64,000 nucleotides of DNA, taken from Tolypothrix sp. NIES-4075. Lineage in GTDB: Bacteria; Cyanobacteriota; Cyanobacteriia; Cyanobacteriales; Nostocaceae. Every line of letters starts with the position of its first letter. The stretch's first letter is position 1. This document shows positions 8,354 to 17,618 of the stretch, piece by piece. The notes below the pieces were generated by a model. That model saw nothing but the letters and a program-made list of their open reading frames with translations, made no database searches and was not told where the DNA came from. The DNA is taken from positions 620,001 to 684,000 of the forward strand of contig NZ_BDUC01000002.1 of NCBI RefSeq assembly GCF_002218085.1. The letters are read 5' to 3'. The position numbers and the translations under genes are program-made.

Positions 8354-10321
8354 TTATGTTGTCACCGGGGATGCAGCAGCAGAAACAACGTTAAGGTTAG
8401 CAACTAACCCATAAGTTGATACATAGTCTTCTAACTCTTGCATATCAACCGTGCCATTTTTATCCGAGTCAAGAGTGGCAAAAAGATAATCAGTTACGTA
8501 CCTCCTGACATCTTCAGAACTACGTTCACCTGTTGTCATATCTTCTATTCGCCCTAAAAGCTCCATAATCTCGTCTTTATCGAGTGCATTGCTTCCATCT
8601 GTATCTAATTGATGGAAAAGTTTTCTCACATCTTCTGTTGCCATTCTCGAAGAACGCAGTGTTTCTCGCAATAATTCATTCCCAAATGAATTCATAAACA
8701 ATATCTGCTCGACGAGTGGTATGCAGAAGAATCCTAATGCTGCCCAAAAAATTGCATATTTTACGGCATCGGGATTTGCAGTTGCACTAACTCCGAGGAA
8801 AAGAGCAGCCCAAAGGAAAAAGTTTGGATTAACTAGCAAGATATAAGCATCTCTAGCTTCAGCCTTAATAAGCTTATCTTTTGTAACCACTGAAGTTAAT
8901 ACGGCAAAGACGCGCATTAAGATAAAGACTAATGTTGCTACTGCCAGTTGTTGCAGACAAGCTAGGGAGCGGTTCGCATCTGTTGAGGAAAATAAGTCGC
9001 TGAGGAATGTTGATGGAGTAAACTGAAACCCAGTTGCCAAAGCCATTAATGCGACAGCAAGCACTCCGATAAATTTCCAGTTCTTACTGTGGTGATTTGA
9101 TTCAACAGGAGATTTGTCACGCCAAAACTGGGCTAAAGCTCCTGGTATTGCCAAACCAAGAACTAAAATGACACCGAAAAATATCAGACTTGAACTGTTA
9201 ATTGGTAATTGTTTTGCCAAACCAAATGTCACAATCAGCGCAACTGGAGCGATGATTGATAACATCCTTGATAAGATAGCCGACGGATAAAGATTACCGC
9301 CCCAAAGTACCGATAAAACTGGGGAAGTAAGCGCGGGTGGAACCATCCAAAAAAGCACCCACATAACTTTGTATAAATCCCCAGGATTTTGATACAAAAT
9401 TCCCGAAAATATTAAAGCTAGCCCAACTGCCCATCTCACCAACATCCAGGCGTAGACTATATACTTCACTGTTGAAGTTACTTTGCGTTTACTCGCTGCA
9501 AAGTCAATATCTAGGTAAGTATAAAACGTTGAAGCCGCCAGACAAACAACGATAATCCCTCGAAATAGTTCTGAGGGAATTCCCCCAGAAGAAGCACTTA
9601 TTGCCCTAACCAAGCATCCCAGTAAGAAAGCAGCAGCATAAAGCAAAATTGCCCACATAATTGACAGATCGTTGATCTGTTTACGTACCGCAGATGCACC
9701 GCCAGATTCCTTGTCGCGAAACTTGACTAGCTCCTCACCACTGAGAGCTTTACCATTGGGGAGTTTCAGATGTTTATAATCAGTCGGTGGTAAATCACTT
9801 AAATAAAGTGCTAAAGGCTCCAATACATATTGGTGGCACACTACTAAAACAGTTTCGCCCCGTTTCAAGTGCGGTACAACCCGCTCGTCATAGAAAGAAG
9901 CAGCGCGTCCGTAAACTTGGGCAATCTTCTCGCCCGCTGGGGGTGCTTCGTTATGGGAATGCAACATTTCCTCGAAACCTTCGTAGCCAAGAGCAAGACG
10001 AAGTAGATTCAGGTTACGACCCGCAAAAATGCCAAAGGATTTCTCGCTAATTCGATGGTCGATTTCAACAGCAATATCCGGTGACTTCAGCGCTTGACTT
10101 TCAGCAAGGGCGATTTCACAAGTTTGCCGCGCCCGTCTCATGTGAGAAACGTATACTGCATCAAACTTCACGCCTTTTTTCTTAATGTCAACACCTGCAC
10201 GGCGTGCTTGTAACCGACCAAATGCGGTAAGGTCAACATCCAGTACTCCGGCAAAAATGTTCCGTTCGTTGCTGGTGCTTTCACCATGCCGAATAAAGTA
10301 CGCACGTCCTGGATAATCATC
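8354..10321 (-). CDS. Histidine phosphatase (phosphoglycerate-mutase-like) fused to a membrane domain and a C-terminal EF-hand pair; start codon unclear
   Basis: Three parts. First, a histidine phosphatase domain: RAYFIRHGESTSNERN with the catalytic RHG (bases 10283-10291), then YVSHMRRARQTCE, and ETVLVVCHQYVLEPLALYLS with the second histidine. Second, roughly 330 residues with about ten hydrophobic helices. Third, two canonical EF-hands, DTDGSNALDKDE and DSDKNGTVDMQE, each with all Ca2+ ligands. The first ATG/GTG/TTG in frame is a GTG at 10171, which would leave out the RHG motif. The frame is open upstream to a stop at 10397-10399 without any normal start, so I place the left boundary by homology. 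A rare start (ATT at 10366 or CTG at 10363), a sequencing frameshift, or a broken gene are all possible. Substrate unknown. Confidence 0.75.
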   Translation of the reverse strand, partial: DDYPGRAYFIRHGESTSNERNIFAGVLDVDLTAFGRLQARRAGVDIKKKGVKFDAVYVSHMRRARQTCEIALAESQALKSPDIAVEIDHRISEKSFGIFAGRNLNLLRLALGYEGFEEMLHSHNEAPPAGEKIAQVYGRAASFYDERVVPHLKRGETVLVVCHQYVLEPLALYLSDLPPTDYKHLKLPNGKALSGEELVKFRDKESGGASAVRKQINDLSIMWAILLYAAAFLLGCLVRAISASSGGIPSELFRGIIVVCLAASTFYTYLDIDFAASKRKVTSTVKYIVYAWMLVRWAVGLALIFSGILYQNPGDLYKVMWVLFWMVPPALTSPVLSVLWGGNLYPSAILSRMLSIIAPVALIVTFGLAKQLPINSSSLIFFGVILVLGLAIPGALAQFWRDKSPVESNHHSKNWKFIGVLAVALMALATGFQFTPSTFLSDLFSSTDANRSLACLQQLAVATLVFILMRVFAVLTSVVTKDKLIKAEARDAYILLVNPNFFLWAALFLGVSATANPDAVKYAIFWAALGFFCIPLVEQILFMNSFGNELLRETLRSSRMATEDVRKLFHQLDTDGSNALDKDEIMELLGRIEDMTTGERSSEDVRRYVTDYLFATLDSDKNGTVDMQELEDYVSTYGLVANLNVVSAAASPVTT

Positions 10322-10399
10322 CTTTTGTGCAACAGATGGGCTGGTATTATTGGTTTTTACCAGAATTGTTAATAAATAGTTTGAAGTCCGACTATGTTA

Positions 10400-11122
10400 A
10401 AGTAGAATAGGGCTAAATTACAAATTTAGCAATGGGTTTTTCAGGAATTGTTTTTACAACTTTAGTAAAGATTTAATGACTTTTTAAAACTAGGGAAACA
10501 CTTACTACAGTTATAGAATAACCGATATTTTTGCTGTATTTAGTGTTATATCTTCAAAGCCGACGGCAAAAAAAGCAATTTTTTTGCGTCTGATTTTTGC
10601 ATCTTAATTTGCTTTCTATTTTTGGGTTGAATTGATGCTACGATGTCCCCTTTTTGTAAAGATGCGACACCCAAGCCTCTCTACAATTTCTGAGAAATAT
10701 AGACGAATAATCATTGCTTCAGGAAATATTGTAAAGATAATATCAGGTTTTTGAATGAGCGCGATCGCATGATTTATTTTTTAAGTATTTTTAAGAATAT
10801 GAACGCAAACTTTTAAAACAAGTAAAATAAGTATAATTTTAATTTTTTATTATTAATCAATTATAATTTGTGCGTTGACATGCATCAATTCCCGGCTGAA
10901 GAAGTTATTAAAAACTGCTACAAAGCGCAAAATAATTAATAGTAACAAGAACACTTGTAATTTGAACTATCAAATTTTTTATCACACAATGAGCTTTTTG
11001 TAAATGCCTAAGTACTATTATAAATAAATCGAGATTCAAGCAAAACCAGAAACACCACAAGCGCCGCATAAGTCTTATGATTAGCACCAAGCGCCACATT
11101 TAAATATCTGTGAGTGAGAGCA
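10400..11122. other. AT-rich divergent intergenic region
   Basis: About 700 bases between the leftward phosphatase gene and the rightward cytochrome gene. It is AT-rich and holds long A/T tracts and one HIP1-like site (GCGCGATCGCATG near 10757). Both promoters should lie here, but I cannot assign them. The short frames on the minus strand at 10908-11274 are antisense to the cytochrome start and look like shadows. Confidence 0.4.
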
Positions 11123-11656
11123 ATGTCAAATCTCGTGAAGCGCAAATCCCGCCGAACAAAGCGAAAAACTATCGGTTTAATGGTGATAATTTTAACGTGG
11201 AGTCTGGCTATGGGCTGGCTTCTGGCTTTGGCAAGTAACGTACAAGCAGCTACAAACACGTCGGATGTGGGCACGGTTGACGTAGTGCCAGCACAATACC
11301 AGTTGGGACAACAATTATATTTAGAAAATTGCTCTAATTGTCACATTGCCCTTCCCCCGGCTGTTTTTCCCACCGAAACCTGGAAAAACCTTCTGCAAGA
11401 TTCGCAGCACTATGGCGTACAACTCAAACCTTTAGTCGATCCACCGCGCATCCTCGTGTGGAGATATCTATTAACTTTTTCCCGTTCCCACCTCAAAGAA
11501 GAACAAACGCCTTATCGCCTCAGCGATTCGCGCTATTTTAAAGCTTTGCATCCCAATGTCAAACTACCACGCCCCGTACAAGTTGGTAGCTGTGTCAGCT
11601 GTCATCCCAGCGCTACTGACTTTAACTTTCGCAGCCTGACTTCAGAGTGGAAGTAG
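11123..11656 (+). CDS. Secreted dihaem cytochrome c (DHC-type)
   Basis: 177 residues from the ATG at 11123; a GTG nine bases upstream is a less likely start. A very basic N-terminus (KRKSRRTKRK) and a hydrophobic helix (IGLMVIILTWSLAMGWLLALA) form a signal peptide with probable cleavage after NVQA. Two haem-binding motifs follow, CSNCH at about residues 70-74 and CVSCH at about 157-161, far apart as in the dihaem cytochrome c family (PF09626). Conserved aromatic and proline-rich segments lie between them. It should carry electrons in the periplasm or thylakoid lumen; the redox partner is unknown. No cytochrome-maturation or other respiratory gene is adjacent. Confidence 0.87.
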   Translation: MSNLVKRKSRRTKRKTIGLMVIILTWSLAMGWLLALASNVQAATNTSDVGTVDVVPAQYQLGQQLYLENCSNCHIALPPAVFPTETWKNLLQDSQHYGVQLKPLVDPPRILVWRYLLTFSRSHLKEEQTPYRLSDSRYFKALHPNVKLPRPVQVGSCVSCHPSATDFNFRSLTSEWK

Positions 11657-11800
11657 GGAATGGGGCATGGGGCAATGGGCATGGGGGGGACAAGGAGACA
11701 AGGAGACAAGGTGAATAATCTTCTTTCTCCCCATTCCCCCCCATCTCCCCCTCTCCCCCTCCTCCACTCCGCAAGTAGGGCGATCGCTACAGTAGCATGG
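11657..11800. repeat. Short tandem repeats (GGGGCAT-type, ACAAGG-type and C-rich)
   Basis: Directly after the cytochrome stop comes GGGGCATGGGGCAATGGGCA, a degenerate heptanucleotide repeat. Then come three copies of ACAAGGAG and a pyrimidine run of CCCC/TCTCCCC units to about 11767. Such short tandem repeats are common between genes in filamentous cyanobacteria. The remaining bases up to secA (11801-12040) contain nothing recognisable except the secA leader. Confidence 0.7.
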
Positions 11801-12040
11801 TTAGGCTTCGCCTTCTTAGCTGAAGGCAAAATGATACTATGAAATAAGTTTCAAATTATAAGATATGAGTTAAACCAATCGTTAAGTAGACTGATTGGCT
11901 CGTATAAGTGATGTTTTTGAGTTAATTCTCATTTTCAGCCGATCGACGAGCGCTCCCACGGCTCGGTTGGGTTAAATGCTTATAATAAATGCCAAACCTT
12001 TAATCTCCATCCCCTCTTGATTTAGTTGAAAACGAACGCC

Positions 12041-14833
12041 ATGCTAAAAACTTTGTTGGGCGATCCCAACGCTCGTAAGCTTAAAAAATACCAACCTTAC
12101 ATTACTGAAGTTAACCTCCTAGAAGAAGAAGTTAAAGCTCTTTCTGATGAAGAGTTAAAGGGTAAAACAGCAGAGTTTCAACAACGACTCGCTAAAGGCG
12201 AAACTACAGATGATATTTTGCCAGAAGCTTTTGCTGTCGTCCGGGAAGCTGGACGGCGTGTTTTAGGGTTGCGACATTTTGATGTGCAAATCTTAGGTGG
12301 TGCTATCCTGCATACAGGGCAAATTGCGGAAATGAAAACCGGGGAGGGCAAAACCCTGGTTGCAACTTTGCCAAGTTATTTAAATGCTTTAAGCGGTAAA
12401 GGTGTACACGTTATCACCGTAAACGATTACCTGGCTCGTCGAGACGCAGAATGGATGGGACAGGTGCATCGCTTTTTGGGGTTGAGTGTGGGACTAATTC
12501 AAGCAAATATGACTCCCGCCGAACGTCAAAAAAACTACAGTTGTGATATCACTTATGTGACAAACAGTGAGATAGGTTTTGACTATCTGCGTGACAACAT
12601 GGCGACATCAATGGCAGATGTTGTGCAACGTCCCTTTAACTACTGCGTAATTGACGAAGTAGATTCAATTCTAATTGATGAAGCGCGGACACCGCTAATT
12701 ATTTCCGGGCAGGTAGAAAGACCAACAGAAAAATATCTGCAAGCAGCGGAAATTGCACTTACTCTCAAGAAAGATGAGCATTACGAGGTCGATGAAAAAG
12801 CGCGTAACGTGCTGTTGACCGATGAAGGTTTTGCGGAAGCGGAAAATCTTTTGGAAGTAAGAGATTTATTCGACCCGGAAGATCCGTGGGCACACTTTGT
12901 TTTCAATGCGATTAAGGCAAAAGAACTTTTCCTCAAAGATGTAAATTATATCGTCCGCAATGGAGAAGTGGTAATTGTCGATGAATTTACTGGTCGGGTG
13001 TTACCAGGAAGACGTTGGAGTGATGGACTGCACCAAGCAATTGAAGCTAAAGAACATGTAGAAATTCAGCCGGAGACGCAAACTTTAGCGACGATTACTT
13101 ATCAAAATTTGTTTTTGTTGTATCCCAAGTTGGGGGGAATGACAGGAACAGCAAAGACAGAAGAACCTGAGTTTGAAAAAATTTATAAATTGGAAGTATC
13201 AGTAATTCCCACCAACAGATCAAGGCTGCGGAAAGACTTGTCTGATATGGTGTTTAAAACTGAACCCGGTAAGTGGAAGGCGATCGCTAATGAATGCGCC
13301 GAAATGCACCAACTCGGTAGACCTGTGCTGGTAGGAACCACCAGCGTAGAAAAATCAGAATATCTTAGTGGGCTTCTCAAACAGCAAAATATTCCCCACG
13401 AATTGCTTAACGCAAGACCCGAAAACGTCGAACGAGAATCAGAAATTGTCGCCCAAGCCGGACGCAAAGGTGCTGTGACTATCGCCACCAACATGGCTGG
13501 TAGAGGTACTGACATTATCTTGGGTGGTAACTCTGAATACATGGCGCGTCTGAAGCTGCGGGAATACTTTATGCCCCGCATCGTCAAACCAGAAGATGAA
13601 GATACTTTTGGTGTCCACAGAGACGCAGGTTTGCCCACAGTAACTGGTGGTGGACATGGTTTTGTCCCTGGTAAGAAAGTGAAAACTTGGAAGGCTTCGC
13701 CACAAGTATTCCCGATTCAACTTTCAAAAGAAACAGAACAACTGCTCAAAGAAGCTGTACAAGTCGCGGTGCGCGAGTATGGTGAGCGCAGTTTACCTGA
13801 ACTAGAGGCAGAAGAGAAAGTAGCTGTAGCAGCAGAAAAAGCGCCAATTGACGACGTGGTGATTCAAACCTTGCGATCGGCTTATAAGCGCGTCAAGCAA
13901 GAGTACGAACAGTTTACTAGTCGCGAACACGAAGAAGTAGTGCAATTAGGCGGTTTGCACGTAATTGGTACAGAACGCCACGAATCGCGAAGAGTAGATA
14001 ATCAGTTGCGCGGACGTGCAGGACGTCAAGGGGACCCAGGATCGACAAGATTCTTCTTAAGTTTAGAAGATAACTTGATGCGGATTTTTGGAGGCGATCG
14101 CGTAGCCCGCTTAATGGAAGCCTTCAATGTTGAAGAGGATATGCCCATTGAGTCAAAGATGCTCACCAACAGTTTAGAAGGCGCTCAGAAAAAAGTCGAA
14201 ACCTACTACTACGACATCCGCAAACAGGTGTTTGAGTACGACGAAGTGATGAACAATCAACGTCGCGCTATCTATGCCGAACGTCGTCGGGTGTTAGAGG
14301 GGCAAGACTTGAAAGAACAGGTTATCAAGTACGCCGAAAAAACGATGGATGACATCGTTGACTATTACATCAACCCCGACTTGCCCTCAGAAGAGTGGGA
14401 ATTAGAAAAGCTGGCTGAGAAAGTCAAAGAATTTGTCTATCTGCTGGAAGACTTGCAGCCAAATCAATTAGAAGAGATGACAATGGGCGAAATTAAAGCT
14501 TTCCTTCACGAACAGGTGCGAATTGCCTACGACATGAAGGAAGCTCAAGTTGACCAAGTGCAGCCCGGATTGATGCGACAAGCTGAAAGGTTCTTTATCT
14601 TACAGCGAATTGATACGCTCTGGCGGGAACACTTACAACAAATGGACGCCTTGCGAGAATCTGTGGGACTGCGCGGTTACGGTCAAAAAGACCCCCTGAT
14701 TGAATACAAGAGCGAGGGATATGAACTTTTCTTGGATATGATGGTGAATATCCGCCGAGATGTGGTATACTCACTCTTCATGTTTCAACCGCAACCCCAA
14801 CCAGTAGTTCAGACGCCATCAGAGATGGTTTGA
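12041..14833 (+). CDS. secA: Preprotein translocase ATPase SecA
   Basis: 930 residues from the ATG at 12041 (MLKTLLGDPNARKLKKYQP), the usual cyanobacterial start. An in-frame TTG 15 bases earlier is not needed. SecA drives unfolded preproteins through SecYEG by ATP hydrolysis at the plasma and thylakoid membranes. The Walker A motif is MKTGEGKTLVATL, the DEAD-like box is VIDEVDSILIDEARTPLII, and NMAGRGTDIILGG and LRGRAGRQGDPGSTRF form nucleotide-binding domain 2. The preprotein cross-linking and helical scaffold domains follow. The tail ends FQPQPQPVVQTPSEMV without the zinc-binding CxCx8CH/C, as usual in cyanobacteria. The gene appears monocistronic, with a strong terminator after it. Confidence 0.99.
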   Translation: MLKTLLGDPNARKLKKYQPYITEVNLLEEEVKALSDEELKGKTAEFQQRLAKGETTDDILPEAFAVVREAGRRVLGLRHFDVQILGGAILHTGQIAEMKTGEGKTLVATLPSYLNALSGKGVHVITVNDYLARRDAEWMGQVHRFLGLSVGLIQANMTPAERQKNYSCDITYVTNSEIGFDYLRDNMATSMADVVQRPFNYCVIDEVDSILIDEARTPLIISGQVERPTEKYLQAAEIALTLKKDEHYEVDEKARNVLLTDEGFAEAENLLEVRDLFDPEDPWAHFVFNAIKAKELFLKDVNYIVRNGEVVIVDEFTGRVLPGRRWSDGLHQAIEAKEHVEIQPETQTLATITYQNLFLLYPKLGGMTGTAKTEEPEFEKIYKLEVSVIPTNRSRLRKDLSDMVFKTEPGKWKAIANECAEMHQLGRPVLVGTTSVEKSEYLSGLLKQQNIPHELLNARPENVERESEIVAQAGRKGAVTIATNMAGRGTDIILGGNSEYMARLKLREYFMPRIVKPEDEDTFGVHRDAGLPTVTGGGHGFVPGKKVKTWKASPQVFPIQLSKETEQLLKEAVQVAVREYGERSLPELEAEEKVAVAAEKAPIDDVVIQTLRSAYKRVKQEYEQFTSREHEEVVQLGGLHVIGTERHESRRVDNQLRGRAGRQGDPGSTRFFLSLEDNLMRIFGGDRVARLMEAFNVEEDMPIESKMLTNSLEGAQKKVETYYYDIRKQVFEYDEVMNNQRRAIYAERRRVLEGQDLKEQVIKYAEKTMDDIVDYYINPDLPSEEWELEKLAEKVKEFVYLLEDLQPNQLEEMTMGEIKAFLHEQVRIAYDMKEAQVDQVQPGLMRQAERFFILQRIDTLWREHLQQMDALRESVGLRGYGQKDPLIEYKSEGYELFLDMMVNIRRDVVYSLFMFQPQPQPVVQTPSEMV

Positions 14834-14864
14834 AGTTAAGCGTTAAAGATAATATTTTCAAAGC

Positions 14865-14900
14865 AAAGACGCTAAGAATTACTTAGCGTCTTTTTGTTTT
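14865..14900 (+). terminator. Intrinsic terminator of secA
   Basis: AAAGACGCTAAG, a six-base loop, then CTTAGCGTCTTT followed by TTGTTTT: a perfect 12-bp stem and a T-run, 31 bases after the secA stop. Confidence 0.9.
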
Positions 14901-14923
14901 GATGCGAGATATATAATTAATAC

Positions 14924-15253
14924 ATGAAAAAGCTTTTATTTCTCTGTAGTCAGAATAGATTGCGAAGTCCCACAGCTGAGGCTGTGTTTTCTGAGTACGA
15001 AGGACTTGAGGTGGAATCAGCAGGTTTAGACCGTTATGCCGAATTACCAGTCTCAACTGAAATGATTGAATGGGCTGATATTATTTTTGTCATGGAAAAA
15101 TCCCATAGAAATAAGCTCTCAAAAAATTTTCAGCCGTTTCTCAAGGATAAAAAAGTTATATGTTTGGATATACCAGATGACTTTGAGTATATGGAACCAG
15201 TTTTAATTAACTTGTTAAAGAAGAAGGTATTGCCCTTATTGGGAACAATATAA
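14924..15253 (+). CDS. Predicted low-molecular-weight protein tyrosine phosphatase
   Basis: 109 residues, starting MKKLLFLCSQNRLRSPTAE. The Cys-X5-Arg-Ser phosphatase loop is CSQNRLRS at residues 8-15, directly after the first beta strand as in low-molecular-weight phosphatases. IIFVMEK matches the conserved strand-turn of the fold and DIPDDFEYMEP supplies candidate general-acid aspartates. It is shorter than classical members (about 150 residues) and resembles the compact COG4551 group. It should dephosphorylate phosphotyrosine or a related phosphoester in the cytosol; the substrate is unknown. It is separated from secA by a terminator and so is probably transcribed alone. Confidence 0.82.
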   Translation: MKKLLFLCSQNRLRSPTAEAVFSEYEGLEVESAGLDRYAELPVSTEMIEWADIIFVMEKSHRNKLSKNFQPFLKDKKVICLDIPDDFEYMEPVLINLLKKKVLPLLGTI

Positions 15254-15588
15254 TTTTTTGTAAATAATTGCAAACACAGCAGAAATCGTATTATGTCCGG
15301 CAAATCACACATATTGTACTGTAGAGACGCTTCTGCGCGAACGTCTAAGCGTGTTAATTAAACGGACACAATATAATTTGTCAGAAAAAATTAAAACAAA
15401 TCGAAACAATTACGTAGTAATACTGAAAAAATCAAGTTCATCTCATAAACTTGATTTTTATTTTCTGTATTACCGCTGAGGGTATTTTCCCGTAAAAAGA
15501 GCATCATTTAGATAGTTTTGTGCAAAAGATTTGTCACTAACTATACAATTTTGCTTTTAGTATCACCTTTTCACAACTTTAAAAAACC
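15254..15588. other. Intergenic region with a palindromic repeat and a terminator-like hairpin
   Basis: It holds an imperfect copy of the TGTAGAGACG palindrome family (15320-15350) and the terminator hairpin listed at 15427-15465. No gene is seen. Confidence 0.5.
15427..15465 (+). terminator. Terminator-like hairpin
   Basis: AAAAATCAAGTT, a nine-base loop, then AACTTGATTTTTATTTTC: a 12-bp stem with a T-rich tail on the plus strand and an A-run on the other side, so it could work in both directions. It lies about 170 bases after the small phosphatase gene. Confidence 0.7.
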
Positions 15589-15765
15589 ATGAATACTTGC
15601 CCTTGCTGCTCCCACCGACTTTTAGCTCATATTCGCAAGAATGAAGTTTACTGGTTCTGCCGAACATGCTGGCAAGAAATGCCATCACTGAGCAGGAAAA
15701 AGAGTAATTTCTATCTAGAAGTAGCCAGAAAAGAATCATCTAGAGAGTTTCAGAAGTTAATTTAG
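15589..15765 (+). CDS. Zinc-ribbon miniprotein
   Basis: A 58-residue protein starting MNTCPCCSHRLLAHIRKNEV and continuing YWFCRTCWQEMPSL. The two Cys pairs (CPCC and CRTC) spaced by about 20 residues form a probable one-zinc ribbon. The second half is polar and basic (LSRKKSNFYLEVARKESS). Small proteins with this start occur across cyanobacteria, but I know of no assigned function. The frame is compact with a clear ATG. It lies between the small phosphatase gene and the DnaA-box cluster. A role in nucleic-acid or protein binding is only a guess from the fold. Confidence 0.75.
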   Translation: MNTCPCCSHRLLAHIRKNEVYWFCRTCWQEMPSLSRKKSNFYLEVARKESSREFQKLI

Positions 15766-15819
15766 CATAATTGCTCATAGAAGTTACGACGAATTCGTAT
15801 TACATTTCTTAATAATGGC

Positions 15820-16032
15820 TGTGGAAAATGTGGAAAAGCTTTGATAGTTCTGTTCCACTAATAATTCCACAAGCCTTGGACTGAACCCCGACAAAAATGA
15901 GACGGTTCCTTCATCCTTTGGGTATCGTGGGGTATTGCGGATCTATTAAAAAAGGCTGTCCATTTTTGTCTAGTTTTTGTGAAACCCATTACCTGTGGAA
16001 AAAGTTGTGGAAAAACCCATAGTTTTTCCACA
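15820..16032. promoter_or_regulatory. Cluster of DnaA boxes, possible replication origin
   Basis: Five exact copies of TTTTCCACA or its complement TGTGGAAAA: 15820-15828, 15829-15837, 15994-16002, 16006-16014 (all as TGTGGAAAA) and 16024-16032 (as TTTTCCACA). A looser site (AATTCCACA) lies near 15865. The boxes occur in a head-to-tail pair on the left and a group of three on the right, within a gene-free stretch just after the 3' end of dnaA. Clusters of this density next to dnaA usually mark oriC. An alternative is a DnaA-titrating or regulatory site. No obvious AT-rich unwinding element stands out beyond TTAAAAAA near 15947. Confidence 0.65.
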
Positions 16033-16072
16033 GAGTAATTATACTCAATGAATTTTGGCAGATAGTTGAAGT

Positions 16073-17446
16073 TTATTTTTTGGAACTAGTCATATTAATG
16101 CGATCGCTTAATTGACGTAAGGTTTGTACCAAAGTGCGATCGCTTTCTTGTAGTTGAGTTATTTTATCGCAACTATAAATCACCGTTGTGTGGTCTTTAC
16201 CACCAAATACTTCTCCAATTCTCGGCAAACTCAAATCTGTGTGCTGTCGCATTAAATACATCCCAATTTGACGTGCCCAGCTTATTTCTCGTCGTCGCGA
16301 GTTGCTTTTTAAGTCTTCAATAGAGATATTCAAAGCATCAGCTACTACCGATAAAATTGCTTCTGGAGTGGCTGGCAAATTTTCAGTTTTTGGTTGTAAA
16401 ACTGGTACGATATTTTCCACAGTCATGGCTAAACCCCAAATAGAAATATACGCCACTGCCCGAATTAACGCTCCTTCTAACTCGCGAATATTAGAAGTGT
16501 AATTTAAAGCTATATATTCAATTACATCTTTAGGCAAGATAATATTTTCGTATTCCGCTTTTTTTTGTAAAATTGCCATTCTCGTTTCTAAATCTGGCGC
16601 TTGGATATCAGCAATTAAACCCATCGAAAAACGTGAACATAAACGTTCTTGTAAGCGGGGAATTTGGTTGGGGGGACGGTCGGAAGCTATAATCACTTGC
16701 TTACCAGCTTCATATAAAGTATTAAAAGTGTGAAAAAATTCTTCTTGCGTAGACTCCTTACCCTCAAGAAATTGAATATCATCTACTAACAGTACATCAG
16801 CCGCTCGGTAATGCTCTCGAAAACCTTGTCTATTATCATTACGAATTGCAGTAATTAAATCATTAGTAAACTGCTCGCAAGAAACATAAAATATTTTAGA
16901 ATCAGAATAATTTTCTCGGCGATAGTGTCCAATAGCTTGCATTAAGTGAGTTTTACCCAATCCGACACCACCGCATAAAAATAAAGGATTAAACTCTCTT
17001 CCCGGAGATTCAGCAACAGCTAATGAAGCCGCGTGAGCCATCCGGTTATTTGCACCAACTACAAAACGCGAAAATACATATTTATAATTTAATTCACTAG
17101 TTATTGTTTTGCTTTTAAAAGCATTTTCTAAAATATTATTTTGAATAGGAACTGCCTGAGTCAGCTCTCCTTCATTCAAAAAAGAAACTTCATCACCCTG
17201 AGCAACGGTAAAATAAATTTCTACAGGATGACCAACAATGTCTTGTACTACGCGAGCAATTGTATTTATGTAGTACTTTTGTAACCAATTACGCGCAAAT
17301 GGGTTAGGAGTAAGTATCACCAAGCAATTATTTTCTAATCGCTCTGCACTAGCAGTTTTAATCCAAGTTTCAAAGGTGGGACGGGATAATTCTAGCTGTA
17401 AGCGCTCCAATACCTGAATCCACAGAGTTTTTATGGAAATTTCCAT
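16073..17446 (-). CDS. dnaA: Chromosomal replication initiator DnaA
   Basis: 457 residues from the ATG at 17446 (MEISIKTLWIQVLERLQ); a GTG four codons upstream is an unlikely start. DnaA binds DnaA boxes and opens the origin. Domain I is the first 90 or so residues. Domain II is a short linker, and domain III is AAA+ with Walker A GGVGLGKTHLMQAIGH, Walker B VLLVDDIQFLEGKE, and the sensor region of LQERLCSRFSMGLIADIQ. Domain IV has the DNA-binding signature PRIGEVFGGKDHTTVIYSCDKI. The length is typical for cyanobacteria. A cluster of DnaA boxes lies just beyond its 3' end; none is seen in its own upstream region. dnaN is not in the window. Confidence 0.98.
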   Translation of the reverse strand: MEISIKTLWIQVLERLQLELSRPTFETWIKTASAERLENNCLVILTPNPFARNWLQKYYINTIARVVQDIVGHPVEIYFTVAQGDEVSFLNEGELTQAVPIQNNILENAFKSKTITSELNYKYVFSRFVVGANNRMAHAASLAVAESPGREFNPLFLCGGVGLGKTHLMQAIGHYRRENYSDSKIFYVSCEQFTNDLITAIRNDNRQGFREHYRAADVLLVDDIQFLEGKESTQEEFFHTFNTLYEAGKQVIIASDRPPNQIPRLQERLCSRFSMGLIADIQAPDLETRMAILQKKAEYENIILPKDVIEYIALNYTSNIRELEGALIRAVAYISIWGLAMTVENIVPVLQPKTENLPATPEAILSVVADALNISIEDLKSNSRRREISWARQIGMYLMRQHTDLSLPRIGEVFGGKDHTTVIYSCDKITQLQESDRTLVQTLRQLSDRINMTSSKK

Positions 17447-17618
17447 GTTACATACCACCTTTGCTGCTAATCGTCAAAATAGAAGATATAAGCAAGCACC
17501 CATTTAGCATTGCTCAGATGCTCTAGACCTAGAACAAGCTTTTAAGTTGTAATTATTCTTGTTCCCGGTAGGCAAGATCCTACCACTCACTGACTCATAA
17601 AGGAGTTACACGCGACAG

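Noticed and set aside
12026..12040. Upstream TTG start for SecA
   Set aside because: SecA of cyanobacteria begins MLKTLLGDPN; the five extra codons are not needed.
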